A stretch of 64,000 bases of DNA from the NCBI GenBank assembly GCA_963082975.1, contig OY720347.1:44839155-44903154 (forward strand). The letters are read 5' to 3'. Every line of letters begins with the position of its first letter. The stretch's first letter is position 1. Positions 1 through 12,331 of this stretch are shown here, one piece after another. The notes under the pieces are model-generated. The model searched no databases. It was not told the origin of the DNA and worked only from the letters and a program-made list of their open reading frames with translations. Source of the DNA: Labia minor. Lineage: Eukaryota; Arthropoda; Insecta; Dermaptera; Spongiphoridae. The position numbers and the translations under genes are program-made.

Positions 1-20
1 CGCTTTATTATTATTATTAT

Positions 21-590
21 CTACTCTATCATCATATCTACATTGCCTGTACTATTGTCGGTTGGTGCTTCAATTGGTAATACTGATATTAATGGCTTGT
101 GATAACTAAAATAAGATATATATGTTCGTGATTCTATATTTTCTATATAACGTGTAAAAACAGCATCTATTGTAGTTCCAGATTTTGTTGTTGATTCCTT
201 GGGATCGTTATTTAGAAGCAGACCAAATGTTTCTCGAATAAAGTTGATCAACGGCAACGAATCATCAGATCCAAAATTTACATTAAAATCTCCCCCGAGA
301 ATTAGAGGGATTTTATCTTCGCCTCGTTCAAGTGCATTAGCACATGTGTGGCTATAAACCAGTAGTGAACGGTGTATGAAATAAATAATATCGTCTAAAT
401 TTTGGTCGTTATTTTTTTTCGGCATAGTGAAATCTGTGGAGTAGAGAAAAGCAGTTTTAAATGCAATAATAATTTTAAATTGATTTAGTAATGTTAAAGT
501 AATGTTGAGATTCGGATAAATAACGTGAATGGTCATCGACGCACATAACTGTATGTGTTGGCGTGTGAATCGCCGACCATGTTCACACAC
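21..590 (-). pseudogene. Helitron-type endonuclease/exonuclease domain fragment
   Basis: An open frame of 189 codons resembles the endonuclease-exonuclease-phosphatase (EEP) domain at the C-terminus of some animal Helitron Rep/helicase proteins; related DNase I-like domains occur in LINE ORF2. Visible motifs are GGDFN at residues 99-103 (metal and substrate binding), GTTIDAVF at 138-145, and SYHKPL at 162-167, which fits the final catalytic S-x-H. The first ~60 residues do not look like the family, so the real coding part probably begins near residue 60. No Rep (rolling-circle) or helicase motifs are present, so this is a fragment. Assignment to Helitron rather than LINE rests on the motif spacing and is moderate. 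Confidence 0.6.
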
Positions 591-912
591 ACAATTACAT
601 GCGTCGGTATGCGTGCACGCTGTATATTTGACTTGAGAATTTTAATTATTTCACGATATATATATATATATATATAAATATCAATTTTTATATATGACTT
701 ACATGTATAGCAGCGATAGGTAGAAATATTTATCGATAGCTCAAAAGTAATATGCCTCTCTCACGTACTGATGCGTAGGTAAAGGTTTACATCCGTGGCT
801 CCGAGATAGAAATGATTGTCCCTAAGAGAGCGTAACCAACGACCACGCTTGGCTTTAGGTCAAGACAACTCAAGAGATGGCGGGGCCTTCACCATTGTGT
901 TTGCTTTGCTCA
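591..912. other. Non-coding, partly GC-balanced stretch
   Basis: A (TA)n tract lies near 655-675. Bases 770-912 are much less AT-rich than their surroundings and end in a 14-codon open frame starting ATGGCGGGG at 877. No homology is recognised. It could be a degraded exon or repeat interrupted by the fold-back element at 913. Confidence 0.3.
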
Positions 913-1428
913 AGTAGATATCGCAATTAAATACAATTTGAATTTAAATATATATTAATTTCAAAATTTGCCTAAACATTTATAAAAATAAATATACATA
1001 TGAAATACGTTTAATATTAAAAATAAATAAATATACATATGAAATTTGTTATTTTTTAATATTAAAAAATATTTAATTTGAGATTAATTATATAAAAAAT
1101 TTTAAAAAATTCAAAAAAACTTAGCTATAATATTTGACATATGATAAGGTTAATTACAATTTTTTAATAGACATCCTTAATAAATAGAAAAATAATAATT
1201 TTTAAATAATATAAATAATATTTAATTATAATCTAATCAAAGAAAATAAAAGTTTGAATCTATTTGATAGTTGATCTTTTTACATATAATTAATCTCAAA
1301 TTAAATATTTTTTAATATTAAAAAAAAATAACAAATTTCATATGTATATTTATTTTTATAAATGTTTAGGCAAATTTTGAAATTAATATATATTTAAATT
1401 CAAATTGTATTTAATTGCGATATCTACT
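913..1428. repeat. Fold-back (long inverted repeat) element
   Basis: The first ~165-185 bases reappear as reverse complement at about 1262-1428. Both termini start AGTAGATATCGCAATTAAAT. The left arm has an extra internal duplication of a motif containing ATACATATGAAAT. The loop is AT-rich and codes for nothing. This is a MITE or fold-back architecture; no clear target duplication was identified and the family is unknown. Confidence 0.75.
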
Positions 1429-1531
1429 GGACAAGGTGGAGATCTCGCCCTCTTTTGATCATAAGTCATACTAATTTTTAATTCTTTGACCCAGTAGAGG
1501 CTGAGAAATATTATTCCGCGTCAACGTACTC

Positions 1532-1545
1532 GCGCGCATGCGCGC
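1532..1545. other. 14-bp perfect GC palindrome
   Basis: GCGCGCATGCGCGC is its own reverse complement and is alternating purine-pyrimidine throughout, in a region otherwise about 75% AT. Such runs can adopt Z-DNA or bind dimeric factors. No function is shown here. Confidence 0.5.
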
Positions 1546-1576
1546 CATGGACTTTGGACCTAGCGAGTGGGTATTA

Positions 1577-1710
1577 GAACGAAAGATCGCACAAAAGGGA
1601 GACGCAGATAGCCTCTTTCTCAAGAACGAAAGACGGCACAAAAGGGAGACGCAGATAGCCTCTTTCTCAAGAACGAAAGACCGCACAAAAGGGAGACGCA
1701 GATAGAGGCT
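1577..1710 (+). repeat. 47-bp tandem repeat, three copies
   Basis: Units begin GAACGAAAGA at 1577, 1624 and 1671 and are nearly identical (the bases after GAAAGA read TCG, CGG and CCG). The third unit diverges after GACGCAGATAG into AGGCTATCT, which is complementary to part of the unit, so the array could fold at its 3' end. Spacing is constant with no spacers, so this is a minisatellite rather than an array of another kind. Confidence 0.85.
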
Positions 1711-1920
1711 ATCTCATTCCCACTCGTTATATCTATATCTTTTTTCTCTCTTGCGTTACGAAATTTCAATTTTTCAATTCACTCTCCATTCTCAACCAAA
1801 TGTCAGGACGCCGCTAAAGAAGTTTCACTTCAAAAATTACTTTCTATTCAAAAAAATTAATTTTATCTTAGAAAGATAAATGATGAATTAAAATATAAAT
1901 ATATTTTTTCCTCATTCTAG

Positions 1921-2039
1921 TCGAAGGAGTTTACATTGTAGAAGTTGGTCAGACCAGCGGCCGCTTTCAGGCACCAATCGTTGCAGAGCTTCAAGCTGTC
2001 GAGGCCAGCACACCCCTCTTACCAATACACACCTTTCAA
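1921..2039 (+). other. Candidate internal exon, gene unknown
   Basis: This 119-nt block has balanced base composition, a strong acceptor (CTCATTCTAG) and a strong donor (CAA/GTAAGG). One frame is open throughout, contains VEVGQTSGRFQAPIVAEL and ends in phase 0. I do not recognise the protein. A second exon-like block lies 1.2 kb downstream (3206). Joining the two in the favoured frame gives only seven more residues before a stop, while the longer downstream frame would need a one-base change. It may be a real exon, a variant, or part of a decayed gene. Confidence 0.4.
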
Positions 2040-2104
2040 GTAAGGATACTTTTTCTATAAATATATATATATATATATATATGTATATATTTCATGATAT
2101 AGTT

Positions 2105-2479
2105 CAGAGGTTCTTAAACTGTGGTCCGCGGACCCCTGGGGGTCCGCAAAGCCATCGTACAGGTGCACGAGAAAATACAGAGATCAAATACCCAAATTCA
2201 ACGAAATGTGCAAGAAAACTATTGCTACCGTTTCCATCTTCATATTTAGCTGAATTTTCTTTCTTCAATATTATAATTTCTAATAAAATGTGTTCTACAA
2301 TATGCAAAAAAATCGTTATTTACCAATCACTGTTAGAAATATTCATCATATTCTTATGAGATCGTAAGCCAGAAATTAACTAATAAAATGACGTAAAGTA
2401 CCTAAAGTTGGGATGGGGTCCGACAAAAAAAATTTTTTCAAGTGGGGGTCCGCGGAGTACATAAGTTTAAGAACCTCTG
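2105..2479. mobile_element. hAT non-autonomous element (MITE)
   Basis: The terminal inverted repeat is CAGAGGTTCTTAAAC at 2105, with its reverse complement ending at 2479. It is flanked on both sides by a perfect 8-bp duplication ATATAGTT (2097-2104 and 2480-2487), the hallmark of hAT insertion. There is no transposase frame. Confidence 0.9.
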
Positions 2480-3205
2480 ATATAGTTTATTACAAAAAAT
2501 TAATTTTTTAAAAAAAATTGACTAATTTTTTTAGTATGTAATTTATCATATATTTTTTATAAATTAATAAATGTATATCGTATTATAGTAGCAATAGTAC
2601 ATATATCTTTTTCATCTTGAAAAAGGCTCATAGAATTTTTAAGAAATTCATGTTTTAACGAATTTTTAAGGCGTAGAAACCTCATTTTAGAGCAAAATTA
2701 TTTTAATTTATCACCTGAATAGATATCAAAAATTTTAATAATATAACTGGATTCATTAATTATATTGGCTTTGAAAAACATTAATTTACTAAATATAAAT
2801 AATTATTATTAATAATAACAAAAAGATCTTTTCAAAACCCCTTTTATCTTTCTTTAAATTATTCTTATAAAAAGATAAATAAAGAAACAAGAATATCTTA
2901 TTCCTTTTGAAATATAAAATACTAGTTTTCTTAAAAAAAAATTATTAAAATAGTAAAATTGATAATTGATTTATTATTATTTATTTATGATAAATTAAAA
3001 TAAAAATTTATATATTTAAAAAGTTGGATTCTCCAGTTGATGAAATGTAAATATAGTAAAAAAATTTAAATTCTATGTAATGTTCAAACAAATCTTATAT
3101 ATAAATATAAATATATATATATATATTTGTTCTATGTATATAAAATTCTTATAACACATATAAATACTTTAATCCTTATCTTTATTAATTAACTTTTTCT
3201 TTTAG

Positions 3206-3285
3206 ACAGCGGAATCCGCACAGCTGTAGTCGCTGATGGTGAAATTATCCCTCTAAGACACGTTTCATCACGAAGACGGCAATGA
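3206..3285 (+). other. Candidate terminal exon, gene unknown
   Basis: It follows a good acceptor (TTTTCTTTTAG). One frame is open for 26 codons (IRTAVVADGEIIPLRHVSS region) to a TGA at 3283-3285, followed by less AT-rich, 3'UTR-like DNA to about 3400. This frame does not match the phase of the donor at 2039; the matching frame stops at 3229. Either a one-base indel separates the exons or they belong to different transcripts. Protein not recognised. Confidence 0.35.
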
Positions 3286-3399
3286 CACGATTTTGGCCAG
3301 GGGGCAATATCTCCTTGGCCGACAGATGGGACAAACAACAACGACTCCACGAACTCTATGGTTAAATGTTCTTAACCCCATCGAAGAAAAAACAAAGCA

Positions 3400-6300
3400 A
3401 ATTTAAAACCAAGCAACATAAACAGTATTCTTTTAGAATGATATTTTTCATAAACTTATTTATGGATGAGCTTTATCTTTGAAATATTTTCAGGAAAAAA
3501 CACGGTTATCTATAAATACTCCGTCCCATTTGCCATTTTGTATTATAAAATTTTAGGGACGGGTTAGTCACCCCGATTTATAAAAACAAGAAAGACAGTT
3601 TAAAATTAAATACAATTTTATTTTTATTAGAAAAATTAATTAAGTATAAAAATTGGATATAAAATTCTTTTTCAGAAATATTTTAAAAAAATATCTAAAT
3701 ATCATAAGATTAACTACAATACAGTGAATGTCATAAAAGAATTTAAAAAACACTTTATACTTTGAACTTAAGTTTAATTAAATCTTTATATAACTTTGTA
3801 TTATATATTTTCAATTCTATTTAGTTTCATGAATATATTTTTTATACTATAATGAATTAAAATAGGAGAAAACATTGTGACGTCACTGGCAGGCACAATT
3901 AAATGGTGATAAAAAATTATTTGTTTATAGAAAAAATTGGGGCTGTTTTCGAATTCAAGGTCAAAGTCATGTTAATCGTTTTATTCGATAATGATTCGAT
4001 AATTATTATTATTATTATTATCTAAATATAATAAAATTAATAATAGAATAAAAATTTAATATATATATAAAACAAAAATTTTTTGGATTCAAGAAACTCA
4101 AAAACAAATTAAGTGACCCTGAAATCAAAAATTATAAACCAGAATGGGATTATAATATTTTCTATATTTCTTTTAACGTTGTTAGGAGATCAATAAATAA
4201 AAATATTCGTTTTTCACCATTGTTAGTCATTTTTTGACATAATTAATTGTTTTAATAAAATCTTAATATCCCCTTATTATATTTATTAATATAAATGAAA
4301 TAACCTCCTCCTCTAAATTACATTTTATTTTTTCAAAAAATCTATTGTCATTTATAGATATAGGTAAATTGTTTTTTTTTTTTTAAAATAAAGTTGTAAA
4401 TACTTAAATGTGACAAGGAATTCTCCTATGATGATGACAGAATATTGCACTATATTTTAATTTTGATGAGGCTTATGAATTTTTTTTTTATAATTTTATA
4501 TTTATTTAAGAAATAAAAATCAGATTATTATTATTATCTTTTCAATAACTTTAATTTGTTTATTTTTAAATAAAATAGTTATTGTTAGTAATACAATAAA
4601 TAAATAGTAGAATACCTGAGGATACTAAATAAAAGCTGATGTTGATTTTGTTTCAAATAAAAATTGTTTTTATTGAAATATTATTAAGTCTATTTAAATA
4701 TATATATATATATTATTTGCAGTTATATATTATTATTTGTTTTTATAATCATTTAATAAAATAGAATTTACTGAAAGTGTATGATGTCTTGATCTTTTAA
4801 AGAAATTATGAAACATACTTAAATTAAAATAATATTTAAATTATTGTTTTAATTAATCATTAATTATTTAAGTATTTATGATTGTATTTGTAAAATCATA
4901 ATCATATAAGAATATATAGTTCTCAGTTAATCTTATAAATATTATATAAATACAGTGCCTCATTATCCGTTAGTTGGAGTAGGAAACCATTTAGGCTCCA
5001 ACATGCTCTTTAGATTAAACTATATATAATTATGAATAAAGAACTATATGTCCTAAAAGAATTCACAACCAAAAAATTTAGAAAATTAAATATTTAGTTA
5101 TATTTAATATTTTTTATTGTGTATAATATTTAATAATTACCATTTATTTATATTTTAAATTTATTTACTGACAATTTATTATTTATTTTTTTGAACTTTA
5201 AATTTATACTTCTAAAAAAGTTGTGTAATAAAATCATATTTTTAAAATTATTAAATAACAGAGTTCACTAAGAGCCCCATCTTGTTTAATCTGGCAATGA
5301 ATATGTTTATATATGCTTTACTTTTAAGTTATGAAATATACAAGTAATCCAAACCTAAATTTAATTTCTTATACTCTTTTAAGAGTCACTTTTATGATAT
5401 AATAATATTAATAAAATATTTCACATTGTTTGATCAACTGAAGATGTATATTACTTTACATAATATTTTTAAAGATATCTGAGAATTGTTGAAATTGATT
5501 AAATCATAAAATATATATAATATTGTCAATATTATTGTGTAGGGGTAAGTCACAATTATTTAGTTTATATTTAACTAGACGTTTATTAAGGGGGTCTTCT
5601 CATCCCATAGTTCTACTTGCTCGAAAATGGGTGACTACTTTGCTCACTGAGACCAACCACCAACATTAATAATGCTGGCAATTTTCTAATTTATTTAAAG
5701 AGTATAGAATGTGCAATGAAAAAATCAAATAAAGTGTACTAATCTTAATCATATTTTTAGACGTAAAGTTTAATTATTTATTTTTTATTATGAATAAGAA
5801 GGCTCTTTTCAATCTTGAAACCCTAAGCTTCCGATCCTGTGTATATTAGAATACTTAAATAGAAATAGAAATTATTATATAATTTTTTGTTCGTTTTTGG
5901 TGGGCGTGTTGAAATCTTTAAAAGGTCATAATCTCACTACTTATCAACGTATGAATTCTTCCCGACTAAAACCAACGCTTGTAACTCTGTTTATTAAATG
6001 CACTACAACCTGAATAGGAGTCAGTTAAGGGTGTACTTATTTTCAATTATAATGCCCTTAGTTCATATGAATTTTGTGCTAGGCACATTTACATTTATAA
6101 GTCTTTGCTATAAGTTAAGAACCACTTCATGCTGTCAAAAATATGTTTATATAATGGAAATTTTTCAGAAATGCAATATATTATAAAAAATATTGATACC
6201 TGATATATTAAAATAGATAATTTAAAAAGAAAAAAGTAGATTCAATTTTCTAATTATCTATTTTTGTTTACATTTTTTTATATATAATTTTTTTTAAAAT

Positions 6301-7027
6301 AAAATAAATTAGGCTTATATATTTTTATTGAGTTTTCGAAATATAAAAATAGTTCTCGTTTCCTAATACTGATATATTTATGTGCCAAATTTTCTTGCAA
6401 TTCGTTACCCTATTTGTACAAGGATACCAAATATACATATCCACATTATGTGCTATTTATAGATAAAAAGATAGAAGTTTAATTTCTGCACATTATTAAT
6501 AAGTATATAAAATATGTAAATATATTTATTTTAAATATTATATATAATTAAATATCTTAATTAATTATAATAATATATGTACATATTATATCATGTATAT
6601 ATATTGTAAATTAATAAGATTTTATTAGTCTAATTCATGGGAGTGAAGTGAAAAGTTCAGGTTACAAAAAATTAATATTGTTTTTAATAAAATAATTTAT
6701 AAATTTTAAATAATTACAATATATATATAAAAATGAACGATGGGTGGGGAAGTCAAATTTAAGTTAGTCTTATTGTTAGTTGTTTAAATTTACCTTCCCA
6801 ACGTAACAGAGTATTATTCATTTGTTTTGTGAACTTCCTTTATTTATTCGTAGATTGTTAAAAAAAGAGTTCTATGTGTGGATAATTTCAAAATGAAAAT
6901 TAAAGTTGTGAAGATATATGTATATTATGTAAAACTAATCTTCCTTGAGATTAGAATCCTCAAAAATCATTCGAAGTAATTAATCTAATTTATAAACTTT
7001 TTCTTTTTTTACTTTTGTCATTTAATG
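3400..7027. other. AT-rich intergenic DNA, no gene seen
   Basis: Long poly-A/T and (TA)n stretches. Only short frames are present and none shows family resemblance. Two less AT-rich islands (about 4960-5010 and 5585-5670) look like old repeat fragments but cannot be assigned. Confidence 0.6.
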
Positions 7028-7885
7028 CAGCGTTTCTCAACCTTTCAATATTCGCGGCTCCTTTTATTATAAAATGTATACAACAATAATGTATTTTAGA
7101 TATTGTGGATTCTATATTTAAATTATTTTTAACTAACTGCCAAATCAATATAATATAAGTATATATATTATAGATTAATATTTTAATATAGTAAAAATAT
7201 AATATCTATCATTATATATATATCGACGGTTGGGAAGAATACCGTCACAACTCAAAAATTATCATAATTGAGATCTTTATATAAAACTATTGCTTATTGT
7301 CAATATATTATGTGGAAGAGAGGCACAAGTTGTAACTACTGTTAAAATCACTATATGGCATTTAAAACAGTCTGCAATTTCCGCAGTTTTATACGGCCAT
7401 TCTGTATAAGATCGTCACATGTTAGTTGTGTCTTGATTGTTATTGTAGAATTATATGAAATAGTATAACATTTTATAAAGTGCCATGATTTTGATTTGAT
7501 AGTTTTGGTGAATAGTCATATTTTGTGTTGGATTATTGTGCAGTATTCAAAAGGCGAACTATTACATATTTAAAGTGTAAAAGGTTTCGTAAGTGTACAT
7601 AAATTACAAATTATTAGTCGAAATCATAGTTTAAAATGCCTCTCAATTATATGTAGAGCCGTTTGTTTCTATTATTTATCCCTGTAAAGATGTTTTAATA
7701 TTTTACAAATTTTGAAATGCCTTTCCTGGAAATCTATTAATTTTGAGTTGTGTGACGGTATTCTTCCAAACCGACCATATATATTTCAATGTGTGTGTTC
7801 TATCCTTTCCTTTCAATCAGTTAAATCATTTTTTTAAATAATATTTTCTCTTGGATATGGTTTTTTCACAGGTTGAGAATTGCTG
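7028..7885. mobile_element. hAT non-autonomous element with an inner element
   Basis: The ends read CAGCGTTTCTCAACC (7028) and the reverse complement of CAGCAATTCTCAACC (7885). The flanks ATTTAATG and ACTTAATG match at 7 of 8 positions, as expected for a hAT target duplication. Most of the interior is a second inverted-repeat element at 7224-7777. No transposase remains. Confidence 0.75.
7224..7777. mobile_element. Inner inverted-repeat element, family unknown
   Basis: The arms share GAAGAATACCGTCAC and an adjoining ACTCAAAA in opposite orientation, about 33 bp each, and the element lies within TA-rich DNA. TA flanks would fit Tc1/mariner, but TA repeats around it make that uninformative. 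Its central 480 bp is non-coding. Confidence 0.65.
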
Positions 7886-8339
7886 ACTTAATGTAAATTA
7901 AATTAAAATAAAACAAAAAAGATATAATAAATGTACAATGTTTTAAATGTAATATTTTTGTTTTGATATTATATATTCATATTATATATAAAAAATAGAT
8001 AAAAATAAATTTTCATCTTTTAAACATTCAATTTGTTTTATTTATTAGTGCTTTTCTAGATTTTCTTTAAATAAATTTATTTTAATTTCTTATTTTTAAA
8101 TTGTTCAATTAGTAAGAAATATTGAATAGATATAACAATTAAATTAAATTATATATGGATATTATCAATGCACTAGATTCTTCGATGGACCACCACCATT
8201 ATAATTAATCTAAACAACTTATCAGTGAGTCATAATAGAGTTTTCGTTGTTATTTAGCGACCTTACGACTTATCCCCAGTGATTCATTACATACTGATTC
8301 GTTCTTGCCTCGATTGCAGAAGAGTTAAGATGAATGACG

Positions 8340-8625
8340 CCATTAGTGAGGTTCCCCAAGGCAGTGTTTTAGGGCCTATTTTATATTTATTTTTACAGCT
8401 GACTTGCCGACTAAACCAAACACAATTACAGCGACCTTTACTCACATAAAGACTCTATGGTGGCTTCTGCTATGCTCCAGGAAAGTTTGGTCCATATAAG
8501 TCCTTGGCTTGTCAAATGGAGGATAGCAGTAAATAAAGACAAATCTGCATACATAACTATTACTTTGAATAGACAAACCTGCCCCGGCGTAAATATAGAC
8601 AAACCCATTCCAATTAAAAAGGCAG
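8340..8625 (+). pseudogene. Jockey-like non-LTR reverse transcriptase fragment
   Basis: Translated pieces in more than one frame match the Jockey-clade RT order: VPQGSVLGPILY-like DNA near 8350-8385, then a QESLVHISPWLVKWRIAVNK region at 8478-8540. The YADD box itself is lost. The fragment is short and frameshifted. It is a different LINE lineage from the one at 8966. Confidence 0.6.
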
Positions 8626-8965
8626 AAAAATAAGGGGTAAACGCCTAATCTGGGACACTCACATTAAGACAAAAAATCTGGAGTGTCTTCATTCGACTAT
8701 CTCGCAAATTTGAATTGGATTAATTAACATAAATTAGATTTAAAAATTCAATTTAATTAATACCCATCGTGAATTTTTATTTTTAATTGTCCTACCAGGA
8801 TAGTTGACTATCTCTTTGGGCGTGAGTTTTCATTCAAATTCTAGACAATTATTTGCTAATTGTATTACCATTGCATCGATTTCACTTTGTCATAAGCGCG
8901 AACAGACAGACAGACATAAAGCTTAAATGATAAAAACGTTATAAAAAAGAACAGATTCGTTATTT

Positions 8966-9546
8966 CTGCAAATCTCAATCAAATTATGATCATATGCAGA
9001 GGAAATTTTAGGAGAATATCAGTGCGGGTTCAGGCCAAATCGATCAACTGTGGATCAGATATTTTCATTAAGGCAGATATTAGAAAAAAAAAACAATATT
9101 TCTGTTGACCAATTTTTTGTAGACTTTACAAAAGCATGACTCAATAGACCGGGAAAAGCTTTTTCAAATCTTGATCTTAATGGGAATTCCAAAAAAAAAA
9201 CTAGTACGTATGATTCAAATTTGTCTTGTAGGTTTACTAGGAAGAGTAAGTTGCTGGAATCAACTATCAGAAACTTTCGAAATTCGGAATGGGTTAAAAC
9301 AAGGAGACGGATTATCACCAATTTTATTTAATTTTGTTCTGGAATATGTAATTAGACAATAGGGAAAAAATCAAACGGAATAGAATTAAACAAAAAAATT
9401 CAAGTACATATTAGGTTACGTAGACGACTTAAATATAATAAGAGATTGGGCAATTGAAATTAATGATAGCGTAGAAAAATTAATCGAGTCAGGAAAAGAG
9501 AGATGGGGCTAGAAATAAATATTTCAAAAACAAAGTATTTAGTAAC
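8966..9546 (+). pseudogene. LINE reverse transcriptase fragment (left of the LTR insertion)
   Basis: Reads [20 protein letters not shown] and, further on, [20 protein letters not shown], both conserved non-LTR RT core motifs. Stops and frameshifts occur near 9138 and 9361. The same LINE continues at 15536 on the far side of the BEL/Pao element, and a better copy lies at 49237-50750. The LINE was therefore present and probably already decaying when the LTR element landed in it. Confidence 0.85.
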
Positions 9547-10324
9547 TGTTTCGTCGAAAACTAGTCCTTAAGCCTAATTCTCGTGCTTCAGTTTTAAACC
9601 CTTTTTTTTAGTTTACTGTAAAATAAATGTTTGGAGAAGGATTAAATATGAATAGGTATTATTAAATAATTATACTCAATTTGGGGTGTATATTGAAGAA
9701 TTTATTAGCCCCAAAAAGGGAGAAAACCTTAGTATAACTAAGGAAAAAACTCCCTGAAGATTATTCAGTTGATGAAAGCTATATGCATACGAAAAGGAGT
9801 GTGTTTGTTATAAATGTTAATTGTGTATAGTAATGATCAAGAGGTTTGATATATGATAATAGCCAATAGGCCTGATATAAATTCATTGAATGATCGTTCG
9901 TAATGGCGTCACAGTAAGTTGAGCCAGCGTTGAGCGAATCATTCGTATATCTATATTAAATAAATACCTTTCGATTTGGATTAAACACATATTATAATAC
10001 ATTACGATTATACAATCCTGATATACATGTTGAAATGTAAATAATGAAGAATGAAGAATATTAATACAATATTGTGTAGAGAAACGTGTTGTCTTTCATC
10101 TGTTGTCTTGCCGGCCAACGGGCCAACCTCAAGCATGTCAAAACCAATATGTCACCCAGCCTAGCCACCCAAGCCAACTTGCCTTCCTCTCAGCATATAC
10201 GAATCATAGCGAGACTATACGAACCGACCCGAACCCTCAACATTTACCTTCGTGTCATAATTCAAAAAACGTAGAATAATATGAATGGAAAATTATTAAG
10301 TGAAATTTAGATTTGGCTTAAACA
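9547..10324 (-). repeat. 3' LTR of the BEL/Pao element (sense on minus)
   Basis: 778 bp with termini TGTTTCGTCG...GGCTTAAACA on plus, i.e. TG...CA on both strands. It reads the same as the other LTR at 14753-15530, including a shared 62-codon spurious frame. A G-rich tract sits directly outside it on the sense-strand upstream side, as expected for the PPT. Confidence 0.93.
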
Positions 10325-10338
10325 CACTCCCCCCGTTG
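10325..10338 (-). promoter_or_regulatory. Polypurine tract of the BEL/Pao element
   Basis: On the minus strand, AACGGGGGGAGTG immediately precedes the 3' LTR. This purine run is the expected primer site for plus-strand DNA synthesis and independently fixes the element's orientation. Confidence 0.75.
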
Positions 10339-10864
10339 CGAATCAATGAGCAAGATATATATAGTAATTACAATAGAATGGACAATGGTTTAGAATGTTA
10401 ACAACAAGTATTGATTAATTAATTGTTAAAAAACATAGTAAAGTGATGTTTTCGTTTGAAAATCCCTTGCGAATCGAGATATTCCATCATCTGCAGGAAG
10501 GACGTCGACGATGATCTGGTTGATCTCGAGTTTACCTTGAGATCATTGCCATCTGTGACGAGTTTGAAGTTCGTGTAGATATTCTAAATACCATCGTTTC
10601 CAGAGTTACTGTGTGGCCTTAGTAATGAATTGCCATATGTTGAGACGATAATCTGGAACATCAGAGATATTAATTTCGGGAAGTATTGTGAGAGATTAGA
10701 ATGTGAGCAAGAGTTAATACAATAAGATCATTAGGATCGTTAGATAATGAAGACAAGAGGTGTGTATTAAATATAGATTCTATATGTCTAGCAAGTTAGT
10801 TAAGTTTTTCAAAAGTTAATAATTGATCTTTCACCACTCGTTTTGAAATGATGTTTAAAGGATT

Positions 10865-11546
10865 TCATTTCAGCTTCCCAGATGCCACTACAATGTAGAG
10901 ATAGCGGCGGATTAAATCGCCAAGTAATAATTTTTGCAAGGCAAAATCGTTGACAATGCCTTGATGGGATTTAGATGAGAACAATATATAAAGCTCACGT
11001 AATTGATTGTTTGCACCTATGAAATTTGTACCATTGTCAGGATATACGTGAGATGGGACACCTCGTCGACCAATGAAGCGTCTAAAAACACCGAAAAAAC
11101 CGTTAGTTGTTAGATCACTCACTATTTCGAGATGTATGGCCTTTGTGGTCATGCAGATGAAGAGACATCCATATAAAAAACTCTCTGTTCGATTACAGAA
11201 TTTTCATTCCTTGATGTACAGGAGACCGAAGTAATCGACAGCCAAATGAGAAAAAGCAGCTGACTCGGTGACCCGAGCAGAAGGCAGATCTGCCATCTTT
11301 CCATGCAATAACACTGGTCGATATCGAAGACAAATCAATGCATCATCGAATGATTCGTCGAACTTGACCCCACCATCCAGAGTCCAAAGTCTGGCGAAGA
11401 TTGGATAGAGTAGTTTGGATTCCGGCATGAAATGTGTATTTGTGAATATCACGGATAATCAAATCGGTCACGTGATGATGAGAAGGTAAGAGAGTTAGAT
11501 GTTTTTTCTTTTCGTGAATGAGAGTGCGGCATGTTTTAAACGCCAT
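10865..11546 (-). pseudogene. BEL/Pao integrase remnant
   Basis: Three broken frames carry, in sense order, an HHCC-type zinc-binding region (near 11400-11510), a linker with AVDYFGLLYIKE (near 11204-11240), and the catalytic core: TTKAIHLEIVSDLTTNGF, then PDNGTNFIGANNQ with the conserved Asp. The frames overlap out of register near 11343-11452, showing at least one frameshift, and the C-terminal part is missing. Family assignment is secure from the IHLEIVSDL and DNGTNF motifs. Confidence 0.85.
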
Positions 11547-11589
11547 CCAACTATTAAAACACCTTGTTTGTCAATTGATTAATATCAAC

Positions 11590-12331
11590 ACACAGTCGAA
11601 GAATTTCAGCCAGAGAATTGGTTCCAGTTAAAAGATCGTCTACATAAAGATCCCTTTTTTAGAATTTCGAAAGTTCTAGGAGAGTTATGAGCTTCGTTAT
11701 CAGCAAGCTGATTAATAGTCCAAATAGCAAGGAAATATGGAGCAGAGACTCCAAAGATAATTCTCTGAAGGTCAAAGGTATTGATAACATTATTATGATA
11801 ATATAGAACCCTTTGAAACTTACGATGGTTTGTCAATACACCTGAGCGATGTCTGAAGTCATAACATAGATGTAAGATCGAAAACGTAGCAGCATAGTGA
11901 ATGGACCATCTTGGATAGTAGGACCAATCAATAGAACCTCATTCAATGAGATACCTTTCTCTGATTTGGCAGAAGCAATCGAACACGACCCGCACCTTAG
12001 TAGTAGTGCTGGAGGTTTTGATTACTAGATGATGAGGCATGTAATATCCTGGCTCTGGGACATCGGGGACATATATCATATGGCCCATATCAATATTTTC
12101 TTGCATTACCTTGCAATATTCAGTTTTTAATTGTGAGTTAGCATTCAATCTCCTCTGTAAAGATAAAAATTGTCGATAAGCTTGATTTCTAGAATTTCCA
12201 AATTCAACATTATTTATATGGAATGACAATTTAACAATATTGACCATATGGATTGCGAGTAGTGTGGATTTGATAAGTTTCACATATGAAATCATCAAAA
12301 GATCTAGAGCTCCTTTGATTTGTGTTTTCAA
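11590..12331 (-). pseudogene. BEL/Pao reverse transcriptase remnant
   Basis: The N-terminal part (frame 11939-12331) has YMPHHLVIK followed by KVRVVFDC, the start of the Pao RT palm. After a gap, a second frame (11606-11836) covers the region leading to the active site. A YVDD box in the LYVDDLLTGTNSLAE context is readable at about 11605-11650 but out of register with the preceding frame. Much of the palm is deleted or shifted, so it is inactive. Confidence 0.85.

Noticed and set aside
1577-1710. CRISPR-like array
   Set aside because: Repeats are directly adjacent with no spacers, and the genome is eukaryotic.
10086-10274. 62-codon frame, and its identical twin at 15292-15480
   Set aside because: It lies inside the LTRs, antisense to the element, with no homology; the duplication simply reflects the two LTRs.
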